Below, piece by piece: positions 52,142 to 61,127 of a DNA stretch of 64,000 bases. Source of the stretch: Microcella alkaliphila (GTDB lineage: Bacteria > Actinomycetota > Actinomycetes > Actinomycetales > Microbacteriaceae); contig NZ_AP017315.1 of the NCBI RefSeq assembly GCF_002355395.1, forward strand, positions 1,612,001 to 1,676,000, given 5' to 3'. The notes under the pieces are model-generated. The model was not told the DNA's origin, ran no database searches, and saw nothing but the letters and a program-made list of their open reading frames with translations. Every line of letters starts with the position of its first letter. The first letter of the stretch is position 1. A program made the translations under genes and the position numbers.

Positions 52142-53203
52142 TCACAGGATGCGCGGGGCGGCCTGGTCGCGTACGATCCGTGCCAGCCGCTCCACGTCGT
52201 CGAGCGTGTTGTAGAGGTGGAAGGACGCGCGGAGCCGGCCGGCGCGGCCGGTGATGCGGAGGCCGTCCTCGAGGGCGGCGGCGAGCATCCTGCCGTCGGG
52301 GTCAGGGATGGAAACGATCGCCTGGCCCAGCGGTTCGTGCTCGATGGTCTCGCAGTACGCGTCGCCGAGCCCCACGGCGTGGCGCCACAGTTCGGCGTCG
52401 TCGAGCGCGGCGAAGAGCTCGAGGGCGGGCTCGGCCCCGACCCAGGCCGGCCACGCGGGGCTGACGTCGAAGCGGCGCGCATTCGGGGCGAGGCGCATTT
52501 CGGGCCCGTACGCGGACTGCCAGACCTGGTCTCCGGCGTACCAGCCGGCCTGGATGGGGCGGAGGGTGTGCATCCAGTCGTCGGAGATCGTGAGGAACGC
52601 GACACCGCGCGGCGAGCACAGCCACTTGTAGGGGTGACACACGGTGGCGTCCGCGACCGACGCGTCGACGGGCATGACGCCCGCGGCCTGCGTGACGTCG
52701 CAGAGTGTGCGCGCGCCGACCCGCGCGGCAGCCTCGCGGATCGCGGAGGCATCGGCGCGCTCCCCCGTCGCCGACTGCACGAGCGAATACGACACGAGCG
52801 CCGTGCCCTCTCGTACCGCGTCGGCGACCTGCGCGACCGGAACATGCCGCACCACCAGGTCGCCGCGGGTGAGAAACGGGAACACCATCGACGAGAAGTC
52901 GCCCTCGACGACAATCACCTCGGAACCAGGGGCGAGATCTGCCGCGATCACACTGACGGCGGCGCTGACCTGCGCGACGGCCGCCACGTTCGCGACCGGC
53001 ACCCGCACGAGCCGCGCATACGCCGCGCGGCATGCATCCACGACGCGGTCGTAGTCGGGGGCGCCGCGATCGCCGGCGAACCACACGTCGAGGTCGGCGG
53101 TCATCGCCGCGACGGTCTCGCGCGTGGGCAGGCCGAGGGCAGCCGTCCCCAAATACCCGGCGGCGTTCGGTCCGAAACGTGCGCGGGCGTCGTCGAGAGA
53201 CAT
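52142..53203 (-). CDS. Class V aminotransferase-family PLP enzyme
   Basis: 353 residues from ATG 53203. PLP site [38 protein letters not shown], where the Lys in YKWL binds the cofactor; [19 protein letters not shown] and [14 protein letters not shown] also fit. Isopenicillin-N-epimerase-like or desulfurase-like branch; substrate unknown. Confidence 0.85.
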   Translation of the reverse strand: MSLDDARARFGPNAAGYLGTAALGLPTRETVAAMTADLDVWFAGDRGAPDYDRVVDACRAAYARLVRVPVANVAAVAQVSAAVSVIAADLAPGSEVIVVEGDFSSMVFPFLTRGDLVVRHVPVAQVADAVREGTALVSYSLVQSATGERADASAIREAAARVGARTLCDVTQAAGVMPVDASVADATVCHPYKWLCSPRGVAFLTISDDWMHTLRPIQAGWYAGDQVWQSAYGPEMRLAPNARRFDVSPAWPAWVGAEPALELFAALDDAELWRHAVGLGDAYCETIEHEPLGQAIVSIPDPDGRMLAAALEDGLRITGRAGRLRASFHLYNTLDDVERLARIVRDQAAPRIL

Positions 53204-53334
53204 AGTCACGCGCTCAGTGTCGCGCGTTGGTCGGGAGCGCGTCCAGAGCCACCCGAGGCGCCGTGGCCTGGTCGCGCCGAGCGCCGCCCCGCGACACAGG
53301 ATGCGCGCGGCCGCGGGCGTGCGGATCGTCGCGT

Positions 53335-54150
53335 CTACGAGGCGGGCGGCTGCGCCGGCGGCGTGGTGGGAGCATCCACGGCACCGCCGAACCGGCGATC
53401 GCGGCCCGCGTACTGCTCGATCGCGTCCCACAGGTGGTGGCGGCGGAAGTCGGGCCACAGCGTGTTGAGGAACACCATCTCGGCGTACGCGCTCTGCCAC
53501 AGCAGGAAGTTGCTCGTGCGCTGCTCGCCGCTCGATCGGACGAACAGGTCGACGTCGGGCTGGTCGGGCTCGTACAGGTGCTTCGCGATCGTGCGCTCGG
53601 TGATGCGCTCGGGGCTCAGGCGCCCAGCCTTGACGTCGGCGGCGAGGGCACGTACGGCGTCGACGAGCTCGACGCGCCCGCCGTAGTTCACACACATCGT
53701 GAGGGTGAGCCCCGTGTTGTCAGCGGTGCGGGCCTGCGCTTCCTCGAGCTCGCTAATCACGCTGCGCCACAGACGCGGGCGACGGCCGGCCCAGCGGATG
53801 CGCACGTTCCACGCGTCGAGCTGGTCGCGGCGGCGGCGCAACACCTCGCGGTTGAAGCCCATGAGGAAGCGCACCTCGTCGGGGCTGCGGCTCCAATTCT
53901 CGGTACTGAAGGCGTACACACTCAGGTGCGTCACGCCGACCTGGATGGCACCCGCGACGACGTCGAGCAGGCTCGCCTCGCCGGCGCGGTGACCCTCGAC
54001 GCGGGTGAGCCCGCGCTGGTTTGCCCAGCGGCCGTTGCCGTCCATCACGATCGCGACGTGGGCGGGAACCACCTTCGCCGGGATCGACGGTGGATGCTCG
54101 CCCGTCCAGTCGAGCGGACGCAGCGGCTCGGGCTGCTCGCGACGCGACAT
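53335..54150 (-). CDS. uppS: Undecaprenyl diphosphate synthase (UppS-type)
   Basis: 271 residues. cis-Prenyltransferase making the lipid carrier for cell-wall precursors. Motifs: [17 protein letters not shown] (Asp and Asn of motif 1), [29 protein letters not shown], and the C-terminal [28 protein letters not shown] overlap with recO. Confidence 0.95.
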   Translation of the reverse strand: MSRREQPEPLRPLDWTGEHPPSIPAKVVPAHVAIVMDGNGRWANQRGLTRVEGHRAGEASLLDVVAGAIQVGVTHLSVYAFSTENWSRSPDEVRFLMGFNREVLRRRRDQLDAWNVRIRWAGRRPRLWRSVISELEEAQARTADNTGLTLTMCVNYGGRVELVDAVRALAADVKAGRLSPERITERTIAKHLYEPDQPDVDLFVRSSGEQRTSNFLLWQSAYAEMVFLNTLWPDFRRHHLWDAIEQYAGRDRRFGGAVDAPTTPPAQPPAS

Positions 54151-54968
54151 CAGACGACCTCCTCGGCGTGGGCGGATGAGGCAGCCGGGGCGGCCGGGGT
54201 GGGGTCGGTGGGAGCTGCCGCCGGCGCGCGGGATTCGCGCGCCGCGCGGTCGACGTGCGGGAGCGAACGCAAACCGCGTTCCAGGTGAAACTGCGTGTAG
54301 GCGGCGATCAGGCCGCTCGCCTTGTTGCGGGTGCGTTCGTCGGAAGCGTCAGCGAGCATCCAATCGCCGGTGAGCAGCGCGCTCAAGAGGGCGCGCGTGT
54401 CGTCGTCGACGCGGGGAGCGCCCGGCGGGGCGACCTCGTCGGCGACCATGCCGCCCAGCTGAACGACGAAAGCGCGGTGCGGTCCGGGGGCACCGGTGAC
54501 GGCGCAGTCGCCGAACGTCGGCGCCCAGCCGGCGATCGACAGGGTACGCAGCAGGTACGAGTCGAGAGTGAGCGACGGGTCGTGCTCGCCGCGGGCGAGG
54601 GAGCGCAGGCCTCCCACGAGCAAGAGGTACTGCTGGAGGCCTCCGCCGTCGTCGCCCGTCACCTTGTCGGCCGTCTCGACCATGGCGCTCGCCGCCGTGT
54701 ACCGGCCGTAGTCGCTCGAGATGTCGGCCCCGTAAGCGCCGAGAGTCACCGCCTGCTGCACGATGTCGAGGCTGCGGCCGCGGTACAGCTGCAGGTCGGC
54801 GACCATGAACGGTTCGAGCCGACTGCCGAAACGGCTGCCCGTGCGGCGCACGCCCTTCGCCACCGCGCGGATCTTGCCGTGCTGCCGGCCGAGCATCGTC
54901 ACGATGCGGTCAGCCTCACCCAGCTTGTGGGTGCGCAGCACGACGGCTTCGTCACGGTAGGTGGGCAC
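54150..54968 (-). CDS. recO: DNA repair protein RecO
   Basis: 272 residues. N-terminal OB fold [51 protein letters not shown] is diagnostic; the remainder is the helical RecO domain with a Pro/Ala-rich tail. Loads RecA on SSB-coated DNA. Coupled to uppS, a frequent actinobacterial pair. Confidence 0.94.
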   Translation of the reverse strand: MPTYRDEAVVLRTHKLGEADRIVTMLGRQHGKIRAVAKGVRRTGSRFGSRLEPFMVADLQLYRGRSLDIVQQAVTLGAYGADISSDYGRYTAASAMVETADKVTGDDGGGLQQYLLLVGGLRSLARGEHDPSLTLDSYLLRTLSIAGWAPTFGDCAVTGAPGPHRAFVVQLGGMVADEVAPPGAPRVDDDTRALLSALLTGDWMLADASDERTRNKASGLIAAYTQFHLERGLRSLPHVDRAARESRAPAAAPTDPTPAAPAASSAHAEEVV

Positions 54969-55093
54969 GGGCTCCAGTATCCCGCGCGGGGTGTGGTGCG
55001 CGCTGAGCGGCGCGCGCGGGGTGGCGAGCCTGACGCGGAGAGCGCGCAGTGGGGCGCGGCAGCGCGCCGGCGGCCGCTCGACGCCGCGCGGCC

Positions 55094-55201
55094 GTCAACA
55101 ACTCAGGACTAACGCGCCGCCAGACCCCCTAGGCGCGCAGAGAGGCAGCAGAATTGGCGAGAAGGTGTGCGGCGCGAGTGAGCTCGTCCTGAGTTGTTGA
55201 C
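55094..55201. repeat. Repeat pair 6 (forward 55094-55114, reverse 55184-55201)
   Basis: Span 108 bp around the 3' end of the desulfurase gene. The reverse copy is inside the gene and is read as VSTTQDEL, aligning with the family's usual GRFTTEEEI before the last helix, so no residues are inserted. Confidence 0.9.
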
Positions 55202-56292
55202 ACACCCCAGGTGAAGCGGATTGCCGTCCGCGCCGTGTCGGCATCGAACCCCATCGCGAGCAGCACCGGTGACGGCTCGTCACGGCCAGCGGCACACGCG
55301 GAACCGCTCGACGCGAGCACCCCGGCGTCGTCGAGTGCCACGAGCAGCGGCTCGCCGCCGATCCCGGGCACGACGAACGACGCGTGCGCGGGCAGGCGCA
55401 ACGTGGGGTGCCCGGTGAGATGTGCGCCGGGCACGGAGTTCGTGACCGCGTGGATGAACGCATCGCGATCCGCGCTCACCCTCGCGACGGTTGTGGGGTC
55501 GTGTTCTGCGGCGGCGAGCTCCAGCGCTCGAGCGAAGCCGATGGCTCCGGCGACATTCTCGGTTCCGCTGCGGCGGTCGCGCTCCTGGCCCCCGCCGTGG
55601 ATGACCGGCTCGAGCGGGGCGTTGGTGCGCAGGACGAGGGCGCCCACGCCCTTGGGCCCGCCGAGCTTGTGGGCCGAGACAGTGATCGCGTCGGCTGTCG
55701 ACAACTCAGGACTAACGCTCGCGTCGAGCGACACCCAGCCTGCGGTCTGCACCGCGTCCACGTGGAAGCGGGCGCCGACCGCGCGAGCCAACTCGCCCAG
55801 CTGCTGCACGGGTTGCAGCGATCCCACCTCGTTATTGGCGTGCTGCACGCTCACCAGTGCGGTGTCGTGACGCACGACAGCCTCGAGTGCCCCAGCATCC
55901 ACTAGTCCTGAGTTGTTGACGGGCAGCACACTGACCTCAATGTCGTGCCAGCGCGCCAGGTAGTCCGCCGAGGCCCGCACCGCTTCGTGCTCGATCGCCG
56001 ATACCACGATGTGCCGTCCGCGGCCAGCTGCGATCGCGCCCAGGGTCAGGCCGATGACGGCCAGGTTGTCGGACTCCGTACCACCGCTCGTGAACACGAT
56101 CTGAGCGGGCCGAACACCTGCGAGCCGTGCGACGGTCTCGCGCGCGGCAGCGAGACCGTCAGCCGCGTGCCGACCGAGGGCGTGTCGGCTCGACGCATTG
56201 CCGTAGGCACCGGTCAGGTATGGCCACATGGCCTCCAGCACCTCGCGCCGCACGGCCGTGGTCGCCGACTGATCGAGATCGATGAGGGTCAC
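55129..56292 (-). CDS. Cysteine desulfurase, NifS/IscS-type (NAD operon member)
   Basis: 387 residues. LDQSATTAVRREVLEAMWPYLTGAYGNASSRH at the N-terminus; PLP Lys in TVSAHKLGGPKGVGALVLR; the sulfur-transfer Cys in SGSACAAGRDEPSPVL. The gene follows nadC by 3 nt. In Bacillus a NifS-like protein beside nad genes matures the iron-sulfur cluster of NadA, so the same role is likely. Three of the 21-bp repeats are read within the protein (VNNSGL, SPEL, STTQD). Confidence 0.92.
   Translation of the reverse strand: MTLIDLDQSATTAVRREVLEAMWPYLTGAYGNASSRHALGRHAADGLAAARETVARLAGVRPAQIVFTSGGTESDNLAVIGLTLGAIAAGRGRHIVVSAIEHEAVRASADYLARWHDIEVSVLPVNNSGLVDAGALEAVVRHDTALVSVQHANNEVGSLQPVQQLGELARAVGARFHVDAVQTAGWVSLDASVSPELSTADAITVSAHKLGGPKGVGALVLRTNAPLEPVIHGGGQERDRRSGTENVAGAIGFARALELAAAEHDPTTVARVSADRDAFIHAVTNSVPGAHLTGHPTLRLPAHASFVVPGIGGEPLLVALDDAGVLASSGSACAAGRDEPSPVLLAMGFDADTARTAIRFTWGVSTTQDELTRAAHLLANSAASLRA
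55697..55920. repeat. Two repeat copies inside the desulfurase gene
   Basis: Forward variant GTCGACAACTCAGGACTAAC at 55697-55717, translated in the opposite strand as SPELSTADA just before the PLP-lysine region, and a reverse copy at 55903-55920 translated as VNNSGLVDAGALEAVV. Both fit the family's usual sequence length. Confidence 0.9.
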
Positions 56293-56295
56293 CGT

Positions 56296-57213
56296 TCACC
56301 CCTCGGAAGCTGCGCCATCGGGTGCGAAGTCGAGCCCTAAGTCGAGCGATGGCGCGCTGTGGGTGAGTTCCCCCACCGAAATCACGTCGACCCCGGTCTC
56401 AGCGATCGCACGCACGGTGTCCAGGGTCACTCCCCCACTCGCTTCGACAATTGCACGCCTGTCGATCAGCGCAATCCCGGCTCGCAGGTCGTCCAGGCTG
56501 AAGTTGTCAAGCATGATCGTGTCGGGACCGGCCTCCAGGACGGCAGGCAACTGGTCGAGACGGTCGACCTCCACCTCGAGATGCATCGTGTGCGGAATCC
56601 GGGCCCGCACGGCCCGAATCGCCTCAGTGAGGTCCAGCCCCTGCTGCGCCAGCACGGCAAGGTGGTTGTCTTTCAGCATCACCGCGTCCGATAGCGAAAA
56701 GCGGTGATTGTGGGCGCCGCCGGCGCGCACGGCGGCGCGTTCGAGCATCCGAAGGCCGGGGGTGGTCTTGCGCGTGTCGGCGATGCGCGCGCCCGTGCCC
56801 GCCACCGCGTCGACGTATCGGGCGGTGAGGGTGGCGATACCGCTGAGTCGTTGCGCGAAGTTCAGCGCGATGCGCTCGGCGCGCAGGATCGCGCGCGCGT
56901 TCCCGGTGATCGTGGCGATGGACGCGCCCGGTGTGAGACGGTCACCGTCGGCTCGGTGCATGACGATGCCGGCTTCCGGGTCGGCCTGGCGAAAGGCTTC
57001 GACGATGCACTCCGATCCGGCGAGGACTCCCTCGGCACGGCTGACCAACTCGGCGCGGGCGGTGGCCGTCGCCGGGATGCTCGCCTCGCCCGACACGTCA
57101 CCCCAGGGTGCGTCTTCGGCAAGGGCGCGAGCGACCAGACCGGCAATCGCCCGCGATGGTGCCTGAACGTGACCCATCGCGGCCGTCGGATGCTCGGAGC
57201 CGGTCGCGCTCAT
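56296..57213 (-). CDS. nadC: Nicotinate-nucleotide diphosphorylase (carboxylating)
   Basis: 305 residues from ATG 57213. Converts quinolinate and PRPP to nicotinate mononucleotide. Motifs: EDAPWGDVSGEASIPA, ALNFAQRLSGIATLTARYVDAV, IADTRKTTPGLRMLE, SDAVMLKDNHLAVL, LEVEVDRLDQL and TIMLDNFS. Overlaps nadB and precedes the desulfurase. Confidence 0.95.
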   Translation of the reverse strand: MSATGSEHPTAAMGHVQAPSRAIAGLVARALAEDAPWGDVSGEASIPATATARAELVSRAEGVLAGSECIVEAFRQADPEAGIVMHRADGDRLTPGASIATITGNARAILRAERIALNFAQRLSGIATLTARYVDAVAGTGARIADTRKTTPGLRMLERAAVRAGGAHNHRFSLSDAVMLKDNHLAVLAQQGLDLTEAIRAVRARIPHTMHLEVEVDRLDQLPAVLEAGPDTIMLDNFSLDDLRAGIALIDRRAIVEASGGVTLDTVRAIAETGVDVISVGELTHSAPSLDLGLDFAPDGAASEG

Positions 57214-58922
57214 ATCTTCACCTCTCGGGTAGGTGCGGCCGCCGCGAGGGCAGGCTCGCAATGATCGCGGTGCAGGTCGTTCGTCAACAACTCAGGACTA
57301 GCGATAACCGGCCGCGCCCACGCGCGTCGCCACCGCTGCCTCGGGTCTGTCGCGGGATAGTCCGTGCGGGCGTGGGCGCCACGCGATTCCCGACGCGCGA
57401 GCGCTGCCTCAGCGGTGAGGCGAGCAAGCGGCAAGAGTCGGGCAGCGAGAGCATCGGCAGGCTGCGCATCCGCGAGTTCTCGGGCCAGATCGCCCATCGT
57501 CACTCCGTCACGGAGGAGCCCGAGCGCATCCCACGCGCGGTCGCGCACGTACTCGCCAGCGACGGGCGTGGCGCCGTCGGCCAGCGCGTCCGATGCGCCA
57601 GGCGCTTCACTCAGGACAGTCGGCACCTCGACCGCGCCAGAATCGTCACCGCGTTTGTCCTGAGTTGTTGACGGGGACGGGGTCGGCAGCGGCGCCGCGC
57701 TCGGGTCGGCGGCGAGCAGGTCTCCGGCGCGCCAGCCGACGACGAGCGCCTCCAGCAGCGAGTTCGACGCGAGCCGGTTGGCTCCGTGCACGCCGGTGGA
57801 GCCGGTTTCGCCCACAGCGAACAAGCCCGCAACCGTCGTGCGGCCGCTCAGGTCGGTCAGCAACCCGCCCATCGCGTAGTGAGCCGCCGGCGTGACCGGC
57901 ACCGGCTCGCGAGTCCAGTCGTACCCGGCCGCGCGCACGAGTCGGTCGATCGTCGGGAAGCGCTCGCGCAGCATCCGCTCCCCCAGGCCGGTCGCATCGA
58001 GCAGCACGGGAGCTCCGCCCTGCTCGCGCATCTGCGCCGCGATCGCGCGGGCGACCACATCGCGCGGGGCAAGCTCGGCCCGCGGGTCGTGGCCAGCCCC
58101 GGTGAGGAAACGCCGCCCCGCCGAGTCCACCAGCACCGCCCCTTCGCCACGCACCGCCTCCGAGACGAGGCCGCCGCCGGGCAGCACGGTCGGGTGGAAC
58201 TGCACGAATTCGAGGTCGACGACCGCTGCCCCCGCCGCGTAGCCCAGAATCACGCCGTCCCCGGTCGCCACCGGCGGGTTCGTCGTGTGCCGGTACAACT
58301 GACCGTTGCCGCCGGTCGCGATGACGACCGCGTCGGCGTCCAGACGCTCGGTCACGACGGTTCCGTCACTCGGGATGCTCGGGGCCAGGTCGACGGCGCA
58401 CACCCGCCCATCGCTTCCGCGCACGATCGCGACGGCCGTCGTGTGCTCGCGCACGAGCATCCGCCCGGAATTGCGAGCATCGTCGAGCGCTCTCGCGAGG
58501 GCGTGCTCGATGATGCGGCCGGTGGCGTCGCCCCCGGCGTGCAGGACGCGGGCGACCGAGTGCGCGGCTTCCAGGCCGCGCGCCCAGCCGAGCGGGCCGC
58601 GCGTATCGCTACCGTCGCTCGCCGCCGTATCGAACTCAACCCCGAGCGCGACCAGGTCGTGCAGGCGCGCCGCACCCTCGGTGGTCAGCACCCGCACCGC
58701 GTCGGGGTCGCTCAGTCCGGCGCCGGCCGCCAGCGTGTCGCGTGTGTGCAACTCAGGACTATCGTCGGCGAACACCGCGGCCGCGATTCCGCCCTGCGCC
58801 CATGCGGTCGAGCCAGCGGTCAGCTCAGCCTTCGTCACGAGCGTCACGTCGTGAATGCGCGCGGCACGTAAAGCGCTGATCAGGCCGGCAATGCCGCTGC
58901 CGATGACGAGGACGTGTCCCAT
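57210..58922 (-). CDS. nadB: L-aspartate oxidase
   Basis: 570 residues. FAD site VIGSGIAGLISALRAARIHDVTLVTKAEL, then STAWAQGGIAAAVFADDSPELHTRDTLAAGAGL, the GAARLHDLVALGVEFDTA region, and VEFDTAASDGSDTRGPLGW. Oxidises aspartate to iminoaspartate for NadA. It carries repeat copies at about residues 53-59 (SPELH, natural family sequence), 417-423 (STTQD, in an expanded linker of about 50 residues) and 541-547 (SPELLT, in a C-terminal tail). The linker and tail look longer than in typical NadB. Confidence 0.94.
   Translation of the reverse strand: MGHVLVIGSGIAGLISALRAARIHDVTLVTKAELTAGSTAWAQGGIAAAVFADDSPELHTRDTLAAGAGLSDPDAVRVLTTEGAARLHDLVALGVEFDTAASDGSDTRGPLGWARGLEAAHSVARVLHAGGDATGRIIEHALARALDDARNSGRMLVREHTTAVAIVRGSDGRVCAVDLAPSIPSDGTVVTERLDADAVVIATGGNGQLYRHTTNPPVATGDGVILGYAAGAAVVDLEFVQFHPTVLPGGGLVSEAVRGEGAVLVDSAGRRFLTGAGHDPRAELAPRDVVARAIAAQMREQGGAPVLLDATGLGERMLRERFPTIDRLVRAAGYDWTREPVPVTPAAHYAMGGLLTDLSGRTTVAGLFAVGETGSTGVHGANRLASNSLLEALVVGWRAGDLLAADPSAAPLPTPSPSTTQDKRGDDSGAVEVPTVLSEAPGASDALADGATPVAGEYVRDRAWDALGLLRDGVTMGDLARELADAQPADALAARLLPLARLTAEAALARRESRGAHARTDYPATDPRQRWRRAWARPVIASPELLTNDLHRDHCEPALAAAAPTREVKI
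57283..57303 (+). repeat. Single repeat in nadB 3' end
   Basis: Forward copy ending GACTAGCG, translated on the minus strand as SPELLTN in the C-terminal tail of NadB. Confidence 0.9.
57604..57672. repeat. Degenerate forward and full reverse repeat in nadB linker
   Basis: ACTCAGGAC at 57607-57615 (core only) and a reverse copy at 57652-57672 read as STTQD. They bracket a Ser/Pro/Gly/Asp-rich linker, so a pair may have been captured in frame. Confidence 0.75.
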
Positions 58923-59019
58923 GAGTGTCCGAGTCCGAGAGCCGCGACAGCCCTAGTCGCGCGGCTTCGCCGCGAGCATGCGCTCGAGCGCGACGCGCGC
59001 TTCGTCCTGAATTGTTGAC
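58744..59019. repeat. Variant repeats in nadB 5' part and nadA 3' end
   Basis: Forward variant at 58744-58764 (GTGCAACTCAGGACTATCG), coding DSPELHT in NadB; reverse variant at 59001-59019 (TTCGTCCTGAATTGTTGAC), coding STIQDE near the NadA C-terminus. The core is slightly degraded where the protein sequence constrains it. Confidence 0.78.
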
Positions 59020-60239
59020 GGCACGACGATCTCGTTGACGACGCGGCCGGCCACTAACTCCTCCAGCACCCACGCGAGGTATCCCGGGTGGATGCGGTAC
59101 ATGGTCGAGCACGGGCAGATCACCGGGTCGAGGCAGAAGATCGTGTGTTGCGGGTACTCGGCGGCCAGCCGGTTCACCATGTTCACCTCGGTGCCGATCG
59201 CGAACGTCGTCGGCTCGGTCGCCCCGGCCACCGCGCGGCGGATGTAGTCGGTCGACCCCGCCTCGTCGGCCGCGTCGACGACGGGCATGGGGCATTCGGG
59301 GTGCACGACGACCCGCACGTCGGGGTAGTCGGCGCGCGCCTTCTCGATCTGCTCGACGGTGAATCGCTTGTGCACGCTGCAGAACCCGTGCCAGAGCACG
59401 ACCCGGGCGTCCAGCAACTCGTCGCGCGTCGACCCGCCGAGCGGCTTGCGGGGGTTCCACATCGGCATCTGCTCAAGCGGCACGCCCATCGCCTTGGCGG
59501 TGTTGCGCCCGAGGTGCTGATCGGGGAAGAACAGCACCCGCTGCCCCCGCTCGAACGCCCACTCGAGCACGGTCTTCGCGTTCGACGACGTGCACACGAT
59601 GCCCCCGTTGCGCCCGCAGAACGCTTTCAGCGCCGCCGACGAGTTCATGTACGTCACGGGGATGATCGGGGCGCGGCCCTCCGCATCCGGCTCGGTACCG
59701 TAGAGCAAAACGAGCTCTTCCCACGCCGCCTCGACGCTGTCGATGTCGGCCATGTCGGCCATCGAGCATCCGGCGGCAAGGTTCGGCAGGATCACGCGCT
59801 GCGAGTCGCGCGCGAGGATGTCGGCCGTCTCGGCCATGAAGTGCACGCCGCAGAACACGATGTACTCGGCGTCGGGCTTGGTGAGCGCGGCATTCGCGAG
59901 CTGGAACGAGTCGCCGAGGAAATCCGCGTGCTGCACGACCTCGTCGCGCTGGTAGAAGTGCCCGAGGATCACGAGGCGCTCACCCAGCGACTGCTTCGCC
60001 GCCCGAATGCGGGCGTGCAGTTCGTTCGTCGACGCATCCTGGTACTCGCGCGGCAGCCCGCCCTGCACGGGCGAGCCGGTCGGGATCACGTCGTACATCG
60101 ACGAGCCGGGGCCGTAGCCGGGGGTCGCGTCGAACTCCCATGGGCCTTTCGCGAGCTCGGGCGTGCACGTCTCGCCGGGCAGCACACCGTTGGTGATGCC
60201 GCGGATCGTCGTGTCGAGGGTGAGGGGTGTCGTGGTCAT
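58953..60239 (-). CDS. nadA: Quinolinate synthase
   Basis: 428 residues from ATG 60239. Condenses iminoaspartate with dihydroxyacetone phosphate, using a 4Fe-4S cluster held by three Cys. Candidates: VFCGVHFMAETADIL, IVCTSSNAKTVLEWA and ICPCSTMYRIHP; also LGHFYQRDEVVQHADFLGDS, FFPDQHLGRNTA and VHPECPMPVVDAADEAGST. Start overlaps the regulator stop by ATGA. Confidence 0.95.
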   Translation of the reverse strand: MTTTPLTLDTTIRGITNGVLPGETCTPELAKGPWEFDATPGYGPGSSMYDVIPTGSPVQGGLPREYQDASTNELHARIRAAKQSLGERLVILGHFYQRDEVVQHADFLGDSFQLANAALTKPDAEYIVFCGVHFMAETADILARDSQRVILPNLAAGCSMADMADIDSVEAAWEELVLLYGTEPDAEGRAPIIPVTYMNSSAALKAFCGRNGGIVCTSSNAKTVLEWAFERGQRVLFFPDQHLGRNTAKAMGVPLEQMPMWNPRKPLGGSTRDELLDARVVLWHGFCSVHKRFTVEQIEKARADYPDVRVVVHPECPMPVVDAADEAGSTDYIRRAVAGATEPTTFAIGTEVNMVNRLAAEYPQHTIFCLDPVICPCSTMYRIHPGYLAWVLEELVAGRVVNEIVVPSTIQDEARVALERMLAAKPRD

Positions 60240-60973
60240 GCGGGGATCCTCGGGGTGAGCGGGCCGGCGTCGACGAGTTGCACGTCGCCGGTGTAGCGGT
60301 AGAGCTTCGGGGGGCGGTGGCGGCCGCCGGTGACGACCCCGCCGGTGGGTTCGATGGCGCCGGACGACTCCATCTGGCGGCGGAAGTTCGCCGGGTCGAG
60401 AGGCTTCTGCAGCACCGCCTCGTAGACGCCGCGCAGCTCGGCGAGCGTGAACTCGTCGCCCAGGAAGGCGTGCGCGATGGCGGAGTACTCCATCTTGGTG
60501 CGCAGACGCCACAGCGCGTAGTCGACGATGAGGTTGTGGTCGAAGGCGAGCTCGGGCAGCTCGTCAGCAGGGAACCACTGCACGTTCTCTCCGAGCGTCA
60601 GGCGTTCGGCCTCATCGGGCCGCACGAGTGCCCAGTAGACGATCGACACGAGGCGCCGGTCGGGCGAGCGGTCGACGTCGCCGAAGGCGTACAGCTGCTC
60701 GAGGTAGGCGGGTTCGAGCTGGGTCGTCTCGGCGAGGTTGCGGCGCGCCGCGCCTTCGAGACTCTCGTCGAGTTCGACCATGCCGCCGGGCAGCGCCCAC
60801 CGGCCGCACTGCGGCTCGCGGATGCGGCGCACGAGTGGCAGCCAGACGGTCGCCGGCGCGTCGGTGGCCACGGCGGGCCCACTCGTGCTGCCCTCGGCAT
60901 CGCGCAGCGCGAAGATCACCGTCGACACGGCGAGACCGATGGATGCGCGGAGCACGTCACTGCTGTCGCTCAC
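60236..60973 (-). CDS. NrtR-like NAD regulator (Nudix-domain repressor)
   Basis: 245 residues, GTG start. Nudix fold with GMVELDESLEGAARRNLAETTQL where the box is degraded: R-N-L-A-E-T-T-Q replaces R-E-U-x-E-E-x-G, losing key metal-binding Glu residues. The C-terminal part (DEFTLAELRGVYEAVLQKPLDPANFRRQMESSGAI and HRPPKLYRY) is the winged helix of NrtR proteins, which bind ADP-ribose-type effectors and control NAD synthesis. First gene of the nad operon. Confidence 0.88.
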   Translation of the reverse strand: MSDSSDVLRASIGLAVSTVIFALRDAEGSTSGPAVATDAPATVWLPLVRRIREPQCGRWALPGGMVELDESLEGAARRNLAETTQLEPAYLEQLYAFGDVDRSPDRRLVSIVYWALVRPDEAERLTLGENVQWFPADELPELAFDHNLIVDYALWRLRTKMEYSAIAHAFLGDEFTLAELRGVYEAVLQKPLDPANFRRQMESSGAIEPTGGVVTGGRHRPPKLYRYTGDVQLVDAGPLTPRIPA

Positions 60974-61020
60974 GGCGCCCCTTCGGTCGGCTTCGCTGCG
61001 CCGGGCGACGCAGAGTTACA

Positions 61021-61031
61021 GTCAAGATGAC
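61021..61031. promoter_or_regulatory. Candidate NrtR operator
   Basis: Perfect palindrome GTCA-AGA-TGAC in the 154-bp gap between the divergent regulator and TRIC genes. It is the clearest dyad there and could be the autoregulatory site, but the known NrtR motif varies between groups. Confidence 0.4.
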
Positions 61032-61127
61032 CAGAACGAAGTCTAGCACTAAAGGTGGGGTGCACCCGAACTGGGCGGCGCGAGTGGCGGCGCGGGGTGT
61101 ACTCGGAGAGTGCTGCGAGCATCCAGA

